Shown here piece by piece: positions 8,525 through 17,618 of a DNA stretch of 33,938 nt. The notes beneath the pieces were generated by a model. It was not told where the DNA came from and did not search any database. It saw only the letters and a list, made by a program, of their open reading frames with translations. The stretch comes from Polaromonas sp. (GTDB lineage: Bacteria; Pseudomonadota; Gammaproteobacteria; Burkholderiales; Burkholderiaceae_C): the NCBI GenBank assembly GCA_021153985.1, contig JAJKJM010000010.1, positions 1 through 33,938 of the forward strand, read 5' to 3'. Every line of letters begins with the position of its first letter. Positions within the stretch are counted from its first letter, which is position 1. The translations under genes and the position numbers were made by a program.

Positions 8525-10167
8525 CACTCCCCCAGCATTTCCTTGGCATGCGCCAGTGTGGTGCCTGAAAGCCGTTCGCCGCCGAGCATGCGGGCTACTT
8601 CAGCCACGCGCTGCTCTCCATTTACGTGGTCTACCGTGCTGAGCGTGGCGCCGTTTTCGGCGCGTTTGGCGACCACGAGGTGCTGGTCGGCACACGCTGC
8701 GACCTGGGGCAAGTGGGTCACCGCCATGACCTGACGGTCCTTGCCCAATTGCTTCATCAGGCGGCCAACGGTCTCTGCGACGGCGCCGCCGACCCCGGAA
8801 TCAACCTCGTCGAAGATGAGTGTTTGTGCCTGTCCCAGCTGGCTTGTGGTGACTGCTATGGCCAATGCAATTCGCGACAACTCGCCACCGGAAGCGACCT
8901 TGCCGACAGGTCGTGGCGTGCTGCCGCTATGGCCCGCCACCAGGAATTCGGCCTGCTCCAGTCCATGTTGGGCCGGTTGCTCAAGTTTGGTGAGTGCGAC
9001 GTCAAATTTTCCACCTTGCATGCCCAGCCCTTGCATGGCCAGGGTGATGGCTTTGGCCAGTTTGGGTGCAGCCTTGCCGCGCGATTTGGATATCTGGCCG
9101 GCTTCTTCAAGATAAGCCGATTTCGCCTGGCTCTCATTCTTTTCCAGCTGCACCAAGTCCGCCGCTTCATCGAGCTTTTGCAGCTCAGCCTGCCAGGACG
9201 CAAGCAGTTCAGGCAATTCTGCCGGGGTGCGTTTGTAGCGCCGTGCCAGGCTGACCCACAGGGAGAGGCGTTCGTCCAATTCCGCAAGACGCTGGGGTTC
9301 CAGTTCGGCATGCCTGGCGTACCCATTGAGCGAATGGACCGCGTCTTCCATCTGGGCCATTGCGCCGTTCAGTACTTCAACGATTCCCCTGAACTCGGGC
9401 TCGATGTGCTCCTGGCTTTGCAATGACGTGATGGCTCGCCCGAGCAATGCGGTGCCGTTTTCGTCGGCGTCCTGCAGTGCATCGACGGCTGTTTGCACGG
9501 CGTCGCGCAAAGCCTGCGCATTCGACAGGCGCCCGTGCTGGGCATTGAGGTCATCCCACTCGTCGGCGCCGGGCGCCAGCTTGTTCAACTCGCTGATCTG
9601 CCAGGAAAGGCGCTCACGTTCGCGCTGCAGGTTGTCCTGCGCATCGCGTGCGTCGCTTAACGTTTTTTGGGCAAGTCGCCACTGCTGCCAGCGGCGCGAC
9701 AGTTCTCCAGTGGAGACTTCCGCATAGGAGTCCAGCAGGCCGCGCACCGCATCGGCCCGCGTCAGGCTCTGCCAGGCGTGCTGGCCGTGAATATCCACCA
9801 GCCGATCGGCGATCTCTTTGAGTTGTCCCGCCGTCGCGGCGCTTCCGTTGATCCAGGCCCGGCTCTTGCCCTGCGCATCAATGGTCCTGCGTAGCAGCAA
9901 GGTCTCACCGCGGTCGAAACCGGCTTCTTCCAGCCAGGTGACCAGGCCTGTGGGGCTATCGAATTCCGCGCTGATTTCGCAGCGTGCAGCGCCTTCACGC
10001 ACCACGCCGGCGTCAGCACGCGCCCCCAGGGCTAACTGAAGGGCGTCAATCAAGATGGACTTGCCCGCCCCGGTTTCACCCGTAAGCACCGTGAATCCGC
10101 CGGATAAATCCAGTTCGAGTGCATGCACGATGACGAAATTGCGAAGAGAGATGCTTTTGAGGCTCAT
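8524..10167 (-). CDS. recN: DNA repair protein RecN
   Basis: RecN is an SMC-like ATPase that acts on DNA double-strand breaks. The 547-residue product has the expected split ATPase. The N-terminal Walker A is [14 protein letters not shown] (about residues 29-42). A long helical and coiled-coil middle runs from about residue 150 to 390. The C-terminal ABC signature is [13 protein letters not shown], and Walker B is [13 protein letters not shown]. The start ATG at 10167 follows nadK by 18 bp. The stop overlaps the rapZ start by one base. The length and motif set are normal for the family. Confidence 0.97.
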   Translation of the reverse strand: MSLKSISLRNFVIVHALELDLSGGFTVLTGETGAGKSILIDALQLALGARADAGVVREGAARCEISAEFDSPTGLVTWLEEAGFDRGETLLLRRTIDAQGKSRAWINGSAATAGQLKEIADRLVDIHGQHAWQSLTRADAVRGLLDSYAEVSTGELSRRWQQWRLAQKTLSDARDAQDNLQRERERLSWQISELNKLAPGADEWDDLNAQHGRLSNAQALRDAVQTAVDALQDADENGTALLGRAITSLQSQEHIEPEFRGIVEVLNGAMAQMEDAVHSLNGYARHAELEPQRLAELDERLSLWVSLARRYKRTPAELPELLASWQAELQKLDEAADLVQLEKNESQAKSAYLEEAGQISKSRGKAAPKLAKAITLAMQGLGMQGGKFDVALTKLEQPAQHGLEQAEFLVAGHSGSTPRPVGKVASGGELSRIALAIAVTTSQLGQAQTLIFDEVDSGVGGAVAETVGRLMKQLGKDRQVMAVTHLPQVAACADQHLVVAKRAENGATLSTVDHVNGEQRVAEVARMLGGERLSGTTLAHAKEMLGE

Positions 10168-10185
10168 AACTTGGACACGGGCCGT

Positions 10186-11061
10186 TCAGGCCACGCCTTC
10201 ATTCCAGTGAAGTTTCTTGCGCAGGGTGTCGAAATAGCTCCAGCCCTTGGGGTGCAGGAAACGCATTTGATGCTCTGAGCGCCGGACAGTGATGCGGTCA
10301 CCATGCAACAGGCTGGCCAGGGACTGCATGTCGAAGTTGGCGCTGGCATCCCGGCCGGCAACGACTTCAATCGTGATTTCCCCGGAATCCGACAGTACGA
10401 TGGGTCTGTTGGAGAGGGTATGCGGGGCGATAGGAGCCAGCACCCAGCCTGCGATAGAGGGATGCAGCAGAGGGCCGCCAGCCGAAAGTGCATAGGCTGT
10501 GGAGCCGGTCGGCGAGGCGATGATCAGGCCGTCCGCGCGCTGGTTCGCCACAAAACGGCCATCCACTTCCACACGAAGCTCCACCATGCCGGCGGTTGCA
10601 CCGCGATTGACGACGACGTCGTTCATGGCGGTGGCGCTGAAGACGCAACGGCCGTCCCGCACAACCTTGGCCTGCATCATCCAGCGGCGGTCTTCTTCAT
10701 ATTCGCCGCGCAGCATGGGAATCAGCGTGTTCTGGTAGTCCTCAAAGGCGATGTCGGTGATGAAGCCAAGCCGGCCCTGGTTAATACCCACCAGGGGAAT
10801 TCCGAACTGGGCCAGCAGCCGGCCTATGCCCAGCATGGTGCCGTCGCCCCCGACTACCAGGGCAAGGTCACAATGGGCGCCAATTCCGGCTGCATCAAGA
10901 GTTGGAAATTGCGTCAGGCCGGTATTACTGGCGGTGTCCTGCTCTATCGCGACATCACAACCCTGGGTGCCCAGGAAATGCGCGATGTCCTCCAACGCCG
11001 ACCGGGAACCTTGAGCGTGGTACTTGCCGATCAATGCGACATGACGGAATTGCGACTTCAT
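10186..11061 (-). CDS. nadK: NAD kinase
   Basis: This enzyme phosphorylates NAD to NADP with ATP. The 291-residue product shows the catalytic GGDGTMLG motif (about residues 71-78), NDVVVNRG near 160 and [15 protein letters not shown] around 190, all hallmarks of the family. It is the first gene of the minus-strand run nadK-recN-rapZ and is divergent from hrcA with a 49-bp gap. No heat-shock operator of the CIRCE type (TTAGCACTC inverted repeat) is visible in that gap. Confidence 0.97.
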   Translation of the reverse strand: MKSQFRHVALIGKYHAQGSRSALEDIAHFLGTQGCDVAIEQDTASNTGLTQFPTLDAAGIGAHCDLALVVGGDGTMLGIGRLLAQFGIPLVGINQGRLGFITDIAFEDYQNTLIPMLRGEYEEDRRWMMQAKVVRDGRCVFSATAMNDVVVNRGATAGMVELRVEVDGRFVANQRADGLIIASPTGSTAYALSAGGPLLHPSIAGWVLAPIAPHTLSNRPIVLSDSGEITIEVVAGRDASANFDMQSLASLLHGDRITVRRSEHQMRFLHPKGWSYFDTLRKKLHWNEGVA

Positions 11062-11110
11062 CGGTAAATTACATCACAACATGGTGACCGAAGCTTCGTA
11101 GAATGACGCC

Positions 11111-12130
11111 ATGCTTGATGATCGTGCCCGGTTGCTGCTGAAAGCGCTGGTTGAGCGCTATATTGCCGACGGCCAGCCGGTGGGTTCGCGCACGCTGTCG
11201 AAAGCCTCCGGACTTGAACTGTCTCCTGCCACTATTCGCAATGTGATGAGTGATCTGGAGGAATTGGGCTTGATTGTCAGCCCCCACACTTCAGCGGGCC
11301 GTATACCCACGGCCAGGGGTTATCGCCTTTTCGTCGACACCATGCTGACTACGCAGCGTGACCCTTTCACTGCATCCGGCCAGATCGGGGCGCCCCGGTT
11401 GGCGCCCGACCAGCCGCAAAAAGTACTCAGCAATGCGGCCCATATGCTGTCCAGCCTCTCGCAATTCGTTGGTGTGGTCATGGCGCCGCGGCGTACTTCA
11501 GTTTTCCGCCATATTGAGTTCTTGCGCCTGTCCGAAAAGCGGTTTCTTGTGATCATCGTCTCGCCGGACGGTGACGTGCAGAACCGCGTTATCTTTACCG
11601 AGACCGATTACACGCAGTCGCAATTGATAGAGGCTGCCAATTTTCTTAATTCGCACTATGCCGGCATGGCAATCGAGGAAGTACGTGAACGTCTTCAGAA
11701 CGAAGTTGAAGCGCTCAGAGGTGAAATTGCTGCGCTGATGCAGGCTGCAGTCAAGGTCAGCTCCGAAGCCATCGAGTCGCGAGACGAAGTGGTTGTGTCC
11801 GGTGAGCGCAACCTGCTGGCCGTCAGCGATTTCTCAGGGGACATGGGCAACCTGCGCAAGCTTTTCGACCTTTTTGAGCAAAAGGCGCAGCTGATGCGTC
11901 TGCTCGACGTCTCAAGCCGGGCCGAGGGCATTCGTATCTATATCGGCGGTGAGAGCCAGGTGATCCCTTATCAGGAATTGTCCGTGGTAACAGCCCCCTA
12001 CGAGGTCGACGGACAGGTTGTGGGCACGCTAGGGGTGATAGGCCCCATGCGCATGCCCTACGAAAAAATGATCCAGATTGTCGACATCACGTCCAAACTG
12101 GTCAGTACCGCCCTCAGTCACAGCAAGTAG
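11111..12130 (+). CDS. hrcA: Heat-inducible transcription repressor HrcA
   Basis: HrcA represses chaperone operons by binding CIRCE inverted repeats and depends on GroE for folding. The 339-residue product has an N-terminal winged helix-turn-helix ([36 protein letters not shown], about residues 9-65) with the wing [15 protein letters not shown]. The C-terminal GAF-like regulatory domain ends in [17 protein letters not shown]. The length is usual. It is divergent from nadK, the common order in Burkholderiales, and is followed by two tRNA genes. The ATG at 11111 directly follows GAATGACGCC, a weak ribosome-binding site. Confidence 0.96.
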   Translation: MLDDRARLLLKALVERYIADGQPVGSRTLSKASGLELSPATIRNVMSDLEELGLIVSPHTSAGRIPTARGYRLFVDTMLTTQRDPFTASGQIGAPRLAPDQPQKVLSNAAHMLSSLSQFVGVVMAPRRTSVFRHIEFLRLSEKRFLVIIVSPDGDVQNRVIFTETDYTQSQLIEAANFLNSHYAGMAIEEVRERLQNEVEALRGEIAALMQAAVKVSSEAIESRDEVVVSGERNLLAVSDFSGDMGNLRKLFDLFEQKAQLMRLLDVSSRAEGIRIYIGGESQVIPYQELSVVTAPYEVDGQVVGTLGVIGPMRMPYEKMIQIVDITSKLVSTALSHSK

Positions 12131-12154
12131 GCCCTTACAATTGCTCTCTTGTGT

Positions 12155-12231
12155 GGGGCGTTAGCTCAGTTGGTTAGAGCAGAGGACTCATAATCCTTTG
12201 GTCGAGTGTTCAAGTCACTCACGCCCTACCA
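12155..12231 (+). tRNA. tRNA with CAU anticodon (probably elongator Met)
   Basis: This is a 77-nt cloverleaf with encoded CCA. The acceptor stem GGGGCGT/ACGCCCT has a G-U first pair. The anticodon loop CTCATAA gives CAU. It is not initiator tRNA, because it lacks the unpaired first base and the three G-C pairs low in the anticodon stem. Its T-arm (GTTCAAGTC) resembles that of tRNA-Ile2, in which C34 is modified to lysidine to read AUA. Elongator Met therefore remains the first choice but is not proven. Confidence 0.85.
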
Positions 12232-12258
12232 TTTAAATAAGCTATAATTTGAGGCTTA

Positions 12259-12335
12259 GCGGCTGTAGCTCAGTTGGATAGAGTACTTGGCTACGAACCA
12301 AGGGGTCGTGGGTTCAATTCCTGCCAGCCGCACCA
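12259..12335 (+). tRNA. tRNA-Arg (anticodon ACG)
   Basis: This is a 77-nt cloverleaf with acceptor stem GCGGCTG/CAGCCGC, discriminator A and encoded CCA. The anticodon stem CTTGG/CCAAG encloses CTACGAA, giving ACG (A34 is expected to be edited to inosine). A TATAAT hexamer at 12243-12248 lies in the 27-bp spacer after the CAU tRNA. I see no matching -35, so the two tRNAs may be co-transcribed. A strong terminator follows. Confidence 0.96.
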
Positions 12336-12351
12336 CTTTTAAAGTGATTTC

Positions 12352-12388
12352 AATAGCCTAGAGGCGTAAGTCTCTAGGCTATTTTTCT
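12352..12388 (+). terminator. Rho-independent terminator of the tRNA pair
   Basis: A perfect 12-bp stem (12352-12363 with 12372-12383) with an 8-nt loop is followed by TTTTCTTT. It lies 16 bp after tRNA-Arg and on the correct side to end the tRNA transcript. It is one of only two convincing terminators in the window. Confidence 0.93.
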
Positions 12389-12528
12389 TTCCGGAAGGGC
12401 GTTTTGAGCCCGCTTCTCTTGTGTCCCGACCTGCGCGATAGTGGTTTCCCTAGGGTTATGTGGCGCCGGGCGGGCTGTACGCCCAACAGGCGCTGCGCTA
12501 TTCTCGAACCTTATTCCGGAGGAGTGAC

Positions 12529-12783
12529 ATGGGATCATTGAATGTCGAAGACCACGGCGAGTGGCTCAGTTTCAGCCTGTCGCATGCGGGCAGCCTCATT
12601 CCAGTGAGGATTTCCCGCGAGGCGATGGAGGAGTTCTTCGGAGCCGTGGCAGGGTCGGATTCCCTGAAAAAGGCCTATGAACAGGATGCAGAAATGATCC
12701 ACGCCCGGGCCGCAGACATGGTTGTGGCGGGCAAGAATTACACGCCCGAAAATCCCCTCGTGCTGGGTATGGAAGATTTCTAG
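12529..12783 (+). CDS. Small DUF1488-like protein
   Basis: The 84-residue acidic protein has no signal peptide or membrane helix. The pattern (FSLSHAGSLIPVRISREAMEEFFG, then a helical middle and a C-terminal region ending with a VLGMEDF-like segment) resembles the DUF1488 family of small proteins common in Burkholderiales, whose function is unknown. This match is from memory and not from a search. The ATG at 12529 is fixed by a strong ribosome-binding site (GGAGGAG, 12518-12524). The upstream in-frame start at 12460 has none. It lies 44 bp before greB on the same strand. Confidence 0.7.
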   Translation: MGSLNVEDHGEWLSFSLSHAGSLIPVRISREAMEEFFGAVAGSDSLKKAYEQDAEMIHARAADMVVAGKNYTPENPLVLGMEDF

Positions 12784-12827
12784 AGGCATTCGCGTCCGGC
12801 GGCCTTGAATGCTATGGTGGCCGGAGT

Positions 12828-13391
12828 ATGAACAAAGCCTTTACCAAAGAAACCGAGCCGGACGACGACGAGCTGGCGCCGGCGCCCCTGCCCGCTGGCG
12901 GTAAAAACTACATCACGCCGCAGGGCTATGAGCGCTTGCGCAGCGAACTGCTGAACCTGATCGATGACGAGCGCCCCAAAATGGTGGAAATCGTCCACTG
13001 GGCTGCCAGCAACGGCGACCGCTCCGAAAACGGCGACTATCACTACGGTAAAAAGCGCCTGCGGGAAATTGACAGGCGCATCCGGTTTTTGACGCAAAGA
13101 ATGGAGATTGCCGAAGTCAGCAATCCCTCCCTCCACCACGGCAGCGATCAGGTGTTTTTCGGCGCTACGGTGACGTACGCCGAGGACAGCGGCGCGGAGC
13201 GCTGCGTGACCATCCTGGGTATCGACGAGGCAAATAGCGCTTTGGGGCAGATCAGCTGGATATCGCCTGTCGCCAGGGCGCTGCTCAAATCAAGAGTGGG
13301 TGATGAAGTCACCCTTGTCACACCGCAAGGGATGCAGACGCTTGAGATTTTGAAGGTGGATTATCCGGCGCCCGACAAGATGGCGGATTAG
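12828..13391 (+). CDS. greB: Transcription elongation factor GreB
   Basis: GreB enters the RNA polymerase secondary channel and stimulates cleavage of backtracked RNA. The 187-residue product has an N-terminal extension of about 25 acidic residues, then the family opening YITPQGYERLRSELLNL. The coiled-coil finger includes AASNGDRSENGDYHYGKKRLREIDRRIRFL, with the acidic tip residues in the EN-GDY segment. The C-terminal FKBP-like domain (VFFGATVTYAED, LGQISWISPVARALL) follows. The family length is about 160, and the excess is the N-terminal extension. Its last four bases overlap the convergent spoT stop, so the two messages are complementary at their ends. Confidence 0.94.
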   Translation: MNKAFTKETEPDDDELAPAPLPAGGKNYITPQGYERLRSELLNLIDDERPKMVEIVHWAASNGDRSENGDYHYGKKRLREIDRRIRFLTQRMEIAEVSNPSLHHGSDQVFFGATVTYAEDSGAERCVTILGIDEANSALGQISWISPVARALLKSRVGDEVTLVTPQGMQTLEILKVDYPAPDKMAD

Positions 13392-15634
13392 CCGGTCGAC
13401 TTGGCCCGTTGCACTCTCAGCACGGAAGGAGTGCGCTTCACGCTTCGCAGGGCAGAAGCCAGGTGGATACGGTCACGCACGGCGACACCGAAGCGCAGAT
13501 CGGTCGCATCGTGCGAAGGCTCCTGCTGCATGTCGACGTGGGTGATGTCGGCCTCGGCACTGGCCAGCGCGGCCGCCACACGCGCCAGCACTCCCTTGCC
13601 GTTGGAAACAGTGACCAACAGGTTGGTCTCAAAGGTACGCACCGGCTCGTCCGACCAGTCTACGGCGATGAAGCGCTCGCTGTCGCGGTGCTGCAGGCGC
13701 TTGGCGACGGCGCAGTCGTCGGTGTGTATCACCAGGCCTTCTCCCCGGCCCAGATAGCCCACAATGCCATCGCCCGGGATCGGCTTGCAACAGGGCGCGA
13801 ACTGCACCGAAGCGCCTTCGCTGCCGTCTATCACCAATCCCCCTTGTGACACCGATTCATGGGCGGTATAGCGTTCGCGGCTCATGAGCAACGCGTTGGG
13901 CTTTTCCCCGGTTTCAGCGAGCAGTGTCACGATGCGTTTGGCCACCATGCTGGCAATCCGCTTGCCTAACCCGATGTCGGTCAGCAGATCTGCACGGGAG
14001 CGGTTACCGGTGAAGCGCAGAATCTTTTCCCAAGTAGCGTGATGGGCTTCGTCGTCTTCCGGCAGGCGGTCACGCTCAATGCCCTCGGCACGCAGCGCCT
14101 GAGCCAGCATTTTTTCGCCAAGGTCCTGTGACTCTGAAAGCGCCATGGTTTTCAGGTGATGACGTATCTTGGAGCGTGCCTTGCCGGTGCGCACGAAGCC
14201 CAGCCAACCGGGGTTGGGGCTGGAGACGGACGCGGTGATGATCTCAATCACGTCACCGTTGTGCAGTTCGGATCGCAAGGGCACCTGTTCACCATTGACC
14301 TTGGCCGCAACGGCGCGGTGCCCCACGTCACTGTGAATGGCATAGGCAAAGTCCACAATGGTTGCGCCGCGCGGCATTGCCATGATCTGGCTTTTGGGCG
14401 TGAATACGTAAACTGCCTCTGGAAAGAGATCAATCTTCACGTGGTCCCAGAACTCGGCGGCATCCCGGGTTTCATGCTGGATATCAAGAAGGGACTGCAG
14501 CCACTGCGCCCCCAGCCTTTGCGAAGCGTCACCGTCAGGGTCGGTGGCTTTGTATAGCCAATGCGCAGCAACGCCGGATTCCGCTACGACGTGCATGGCC
14601 TCGGTACGCATCTGGAATTCGATATTGGTGCCGAAAGGGCCGACCAGGGTGGTGTGCAGCGACTGGTAGCCGTTGATCTTCGGAATCGCGATGTAGTCCT
14701 TGAACTTCCCGGGCAAGGGCTTGTAGAGCTGGTGCAAAACGCCCATCGCCGTATAGCAGGCGGTGAGGTCTTTCACGATGACCCGAAAACCATACAGATC
14801 GGTGACTTGTGCGAACGACAAGTGCTTTTCGTCCATCTTCCGGTAGATGGAGTAAAGCGTCTTTTCACGGCCGGAGATGTGAACGGGTACGTGGGCGTTG
14901 TCGAATGCGGACTCGACTTCGCCCTGTACCCGCTTGATCACGTCGCGCCGGCGGCCACGGGCACGTTGCAGTGCCTTGGTCAAGGTGGCGTAGCGCCAAG
15001 GGTGCAGATGCTGAAAGGATAGATCCTGCAGTTCCCGGTACGTCGTATTCAGGCCCAGGCGGTGTGCGATGGGCGCATAGATATCGAGAGTTTCGCGAGA
15101 GATCCGTGTCCACTTGGCGCGTGGCACGTCTCCCAAGGTGCGCATATTGTGGGTTCGATCAGCCAGCTTGATCAGGATGACCCGAACATCGCGCGCCATG
15201 GCCAATAACATTTTGCGGAATGACTCGGCCTGGTTTTCCTCGCGGGTGTTGAATTCAAGCTTCTCGAGCTTGGTCAGACCGTCCACCAGTTCGGCTACCG
15301 GCGCACCAAAACGCTCTATTAATTCCGGTTTGGTGACGCCGCAGTCCTCGATGGCGTCATGTAGCAACGCGGCCATGAGCGCTTGCGCGTCCAGTTTCCA
15401 CTCCGCGCACTGCTGGGCAACGGCGATGGGGTGGGTGATGTAAGGCTCGCCGCTGTTACGCAACTGGCCCAAGTGAGCCTCGTCGGCAAAGCGATAGGCG
15501 CGGCGGACATTTTCGATATCGGCGGCGCTCATGTAGTCCAGCTTGGCTGTCAGCGCGGCAAAACTCGCTGCAGCGGCGTTGGCAGCCGCAGGCGTTGATT
15601 TGCTGGAAATGACCGGGGAAAGCATGGCGCTCAT
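13388..15634 (-). CDS. spoT: Bifunctional (p)ppGpp synthetase/hydrolase
   Basis: This enzyme makes and degrades the alarmone (p)ppGpp. In the 748-residue product, the N-terminal HD hydrolase has HPIAVAQ and the metal-binding HDAIED (about residues 80-97). The synthetase domain shows GREKTLYSIYRKM, the catalytic Asp in QVTDLYGFRVIV, GYQSLHT and EFQMRTEAMH. A TGS domain follows (VYVFTPKSQIMAMPRGATIVDFAYAIHSD), then a conserved Cys-rich zinc-finger region with APCCKPIPGDGIVGY. The C-terminal ACT domain lies at about residues 665-745. Both active sites look intact, so it is probably bifunctional. It follows rpoZ on the same strand, but a terminator (15697-15727) lies between them. Confidence 0.95.
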   Translation of the reverse strand: MSAMLSPVISSKSTPAAANAAAASFAALTAKLDYMSAADIENVRRAYRFADEAHLGQLRNSGEPYITHPIAVAQQCAEWKLDAQALMAALLHDAIEDCGVTKPELIERFGAPVAELVDGLTKLEKLEFNTREENQAESFRKMLLAMARDVRVILIKLADRTHNMRTLGDVPRAKWTRISRETLDIYAPIAHRLGLNTTYRELQDLSFQHLHPWRYATLTKALQRARGRRRDVIKRVQGEVESAFDNAHVPVHISGREKTLYSIYRKMDEKHLSFAQVTDLYGFRVIVKDLTACYTAMGVLHQLYKPLPGKFKDYIAIPKINGYQSLHTTLVGPFGTNIEFQMRTEAMHVVAESGVAAHWLYKATDPDGDASQRLGAQWLQSLLDIQHETRDAAEFWDHVKIDLFPEAVYVFTPKSQIMAMPRGATIVDFAYAIHSDVGHRAVAAKVNGEQVPLRSELHNGDVIEIITASVSSPNPGWLGFVRTGKARSKIRHHLKTMALSESQDLGEKMLAQALRAEGIERDRLPEDDEAHHATWEKILRFTGNRSRADLLTDIGLGKRIASMVAKRIVTLLAETGEKPNALLMSRERYTAHESVSQGGLVIDGSEGASVQFAPCCKPIPGDGIVGYLGRGEGLVIHTDDCAVAKRLQHRDSERFIAVDWSDEPVRTFETNLLVTVSNGKGVLARVAAALASAEADITHVDMQQEPSHDATDLRFGVAVRDRIHLASALRSVKRTPSVLRVQRAKSTG

Positions 15635-15696
15635 GCCTTAAATGTATCGCGACGGGGAGGAAAGGTGAAAGAAGTGGACTTTATCGGGGCTGGAAC

Positions 15697-15727
15697 AAAA
15701 AAAGCACCGCGATGCGGTGCTTTTTTT
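15697..15727 (-). terminator. Rho-independent terminator between rpoZ and spoT
   Basis: A GC stem (15704-15710 with 15714-15720, loop of 3) is flanked by A7 on one side and T7 on the other. It reads as a terminator on either strand. Here it falls 16 bp after the rpoZ stop and 63 bp before the spoT start. It would end or attenuate the yicC-gmk-rpoZ transcript and separate spoT from it. Confidence 0.88.
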
Positions 15728-15743
15728 CTGAATCATTCCCCGC

Positions 15744-15947
15744 TCAGGTGGGTACTTTTTTCAACATTTCCAGGCCAACTTTGCCTTCGGCGATTTCACG
15801 CAGGGCGGTGACGCCGGGCTTGTTCTTGCTTTCGATCTTGGCGGCGTGGCCTTGGCTGAGCATGCGTGCGCGGTATGTGGCGGCCAGAACCAGTTGGAAG
15901 CGGTTCGGGATTTTTTCGAGGCAGTCTTCGACGGTAATGCGGGCCAT
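15744..15947 (-). CDS. rpoZ: RNA polymerase omega subunit
   Basis: Omega helps fold and assemble the beta-prime subunit and, in proteobacteria, forms part of a ppGpp binding site on RNA polymerase. The 67-residue product begins [20 protein letters not shown], the family's defining N-terminus, and contains the A-RAR helix. Length is typical of betaproteobacteria. It lies 41 bp after gmk and just upstream of spoT, the enzyme that makes ppGpp. Confidence 0.97.
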   Translation of the reverse strand: MARITVEDCLEKIPNRFQLVLAATYRARMLSQGHAAKIESKNKPGVTALREIAEGKVGLEMLKKVPT

Positions 15948-15988
15948 GGGGATCTCCGGTGTGATCGATAACGAGAAAAGCGATGAAT

Positions 15989-16609
15989 TCAGGGAATTTG
16001 AAGGGCCTGGAAGGTCTCGGCACGGGCTCGCCGTTGGGCCGAAAACTTGAGCCGCTGGGCATGCACAATGGTTTTCAGGTCGAAAACTGCCCGCTCAAAC
16101 AACTCATTGATTATAACGAAGTCGAATTCCCGTGCCTGGGCCATCTCGGTCGCGGCGTTTTTAAGCCTTAATTCGATGACCTCGGCCGTGTCCTCGCCGC
16201 GCCGCTGCAGGCGGGAGCGCAGTTCTTCCCAACTCGGCGGGAGGATGAAAATTAACACGGCATTGGCAAAAATCCGCTTGATGTTGATGGCGCCCTGAAA
16301 GTCGATCTCCAGAATCACGTCGGCGCCGGTGGCCACCCGCTCTTCAATGGTTTGCCGTGAGGTGCCGTAGCGGTGGCCATGGACATGCGCCCACTCCAGG
16401 AAGGCGTCGCGCAGCACCATGCCATCGAAGTCTTCGGGCGAGAGAAAAAAGTACTCCCTGCCGTGCTTTTCCTGGCCGCGGGGTGGGCGGGTGGTGTGCG
16501 ACACCGCAGGCTGGATGCGGGAATCCAGTTCCATCAGGGCTTTCACCAAGCTGGATTTTCCGGCCCCGCTGGGGGCAGCCACTACAAAGAGATTTCCTGG
16601 ATAGTCCAT
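15989..16609 (-). CDS. gmk: Guanylate kinase
   Basis: This enzyme phosphorylates GMP to GDP with ATP. The 206-residue product has the P-loop [11 protein letters not shown] (about residues 12-22), the GMP-binding [19 protein letters not shown], and the [14 protein letters not shown] Walker B region. Its last residues (after about 195) are not conserved. It sits 43 bp downstream of yicC and upstream of rpoZ, a widely conserved cluster. Confidence 0.97.
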   Translation of the reverse strand: MDYPGNLFVVAAPSGAGKSSLVKALMELDSRIQPAVSHTTRPPRGQEKHGREYFFLSPEDFDGMVLRDAFLEWAHVHGHRYGTSRQTIEERVATGADVILEIDFQGAINIKRIFANAVLIFILPPSWEELRSRLQRRGEDTAEVIELRLKNAATEMAQAREFDFVIINELFERAVFDLKTIVHAQRLKFSAQRRARAETFQALQIP

Positions 16610-16627
16610 GCGTACTGTGCGTTTCTT

Positions 16628-16644
16628 GCTATAGATTTGGTAGC
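16628..16644 (-). repeat. Palindromic core of the dispersed repeat (yicC-gmk spacer)
   Basis: On the minus strand the spacer between yicC and gmk contains a 17-base imperfect palindrome of the form GCTAC-N7-ATAGC, followed by AAGAAACG. It resembles the start of the repeat at 20375-20422 (GCTATCAAATTAATAGC), but the rest of the repeat is not recognisable. Treat it as a possible degenerate copy. Confidence 0.35.
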
Positions 16645-16652
16645 GAATGGTG

Positions 16653-17570
16653 CTACTCGATGTTCTGGACCTGCTCGCGGATCTGTTCGATGAGTACTTT
16701 CATGTCAACAGAAATGCGGGTGAGCTCCAGAGACGCGGATTTGGATCCCAGGGTATTGGCTTCGCGGTGCAGTTCCTGGATCAGGAAATCGAGGCGTTTA
16801 CCCAGTTCTCCGCCGCTTGAGAGCAGGCGGTCAATTTCATCCAGGTGGGACGACAGGCGGGTGATCTCTTCTGCCACGTCAATCCGGATGGCAAAGGCCG
16901 TGGCCTCGGTCAGCGCCCTGTCCTGGGCGACTTCCGGCAGGGCGGTGCTGTCTGACAAGGCCATGGCCTCTTTCCAGCGCTCCAGAAAACGGTTTTTTTG
17001 CTGCTCCACCAGCTTCGGGACCATGGGCACGGCCAGGGCCGCCAGTGATCGCAACTGCGCTGTACGGTCAAGCAGCATCTGAGCCAGCCGGGCGCCTTCC
17101 CGCTCACGGGCTGCCATCAGCTCTTTCAGCGCGGTTTTGGCCAGTTTGAGCAGTTCTTCGCTGTAATCGTGGGGCTTTTTATCTTCATTCGTGGCGATCC
17201 GCAGGATATCCGCCACGCTCAATGCCGCTGCTTGCGGCAGCCAGGACTTGATGCTGTCTTCCAGGGAGCCAAGGCGCTGCAGTGTGGCCGACGAGGGGGC
17301 GCGCAGCGTACCAGTCGATGTGCTTTCGAGGGACACGCGGACTTCCACCTTGCCCCGTTTGAGCTTGCCAGTGAGTAACTCACGCAAGGCCGGCTCCGCC
17401 TGCCGCAGCTCATCAGGAAGTCGAAAGGCCAGATCCAGAAACCGGCTATTGACAGAACGTATCTCGACGCCCAGCCGGGAGTTGGCATCCGCGCCCGAAT
17501 CAGTCTCCGGGGCGGATTGCGCCATGCTCGATTGCACGGCTGCATAACCCGTCATGCTGTAAACTGACAT
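16653..17570 (-). CDS. yicC: YicC/YloC family endoribonuclease
   Basis: Members of this family are endoribonucleases implicated in RNA turnover, including degradation of the small RNA RyhB in E. coli. The 305-residue product has the N-terminal family signature SMTGYAA and [17 protein letters not shown] (about residues 38-54). The C-terminal region [41 protein letters not shown] is the most conserved part of the family (DUF1732). It heads the minus-strand group yicC-gmk-rpoZ and is divergent from the Ser/Thr kinase gene, 48 bp away. Confidence 0.93.
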   Translation of the reverse strand: MSVYSMTGYAAVQSSMAQSAPETDSGADANSRLGVEIRSVNSRFLDLAFRLPDELRQAEPALRELLTGKLKRGKVEVRVSLESTSTGTLRAPSSATLQRLGSLEDSIKSWLPQAAALSVADILRIATNEDKKPHDYSEELLKLAKTALKELMAAREREGARLAQMLLDRTAQLRSLAALAVPMVPKLVEQQKNRFLERWKEAMALSDSTALPEVAQDRALTEATAFAIRIDVAEEITRLSSHLDEIDRLLSSGGELGKRLDFLIQELHREANTLGSKSASLELTRISVDMKVLIEQIREQVQNIE

Positions 17571-17618
17571 TTGTAAATACGCTTTACTAGAGAGAGAACA
17601 AGACAGCCAGACATTGTC

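Noticed and set aside
11062-11110. CIRCE operator in front of hrcA
   Set aside because: No TTAGCACTC/GAGTGCTAA inverted repeat is present in the 49-bp gap between nadK and hrcA. Autoregulation through CIRCE at this site is not supported.
12241-12258. TATAAT hexamer as a separate promoter for tRNA-Arg
   Set aside because: The -10 match is perfect, but the sequence 17 bp upstream (inside the CAU tRNA end) is not like a -35. It is mentioned in the tRNA entry only.
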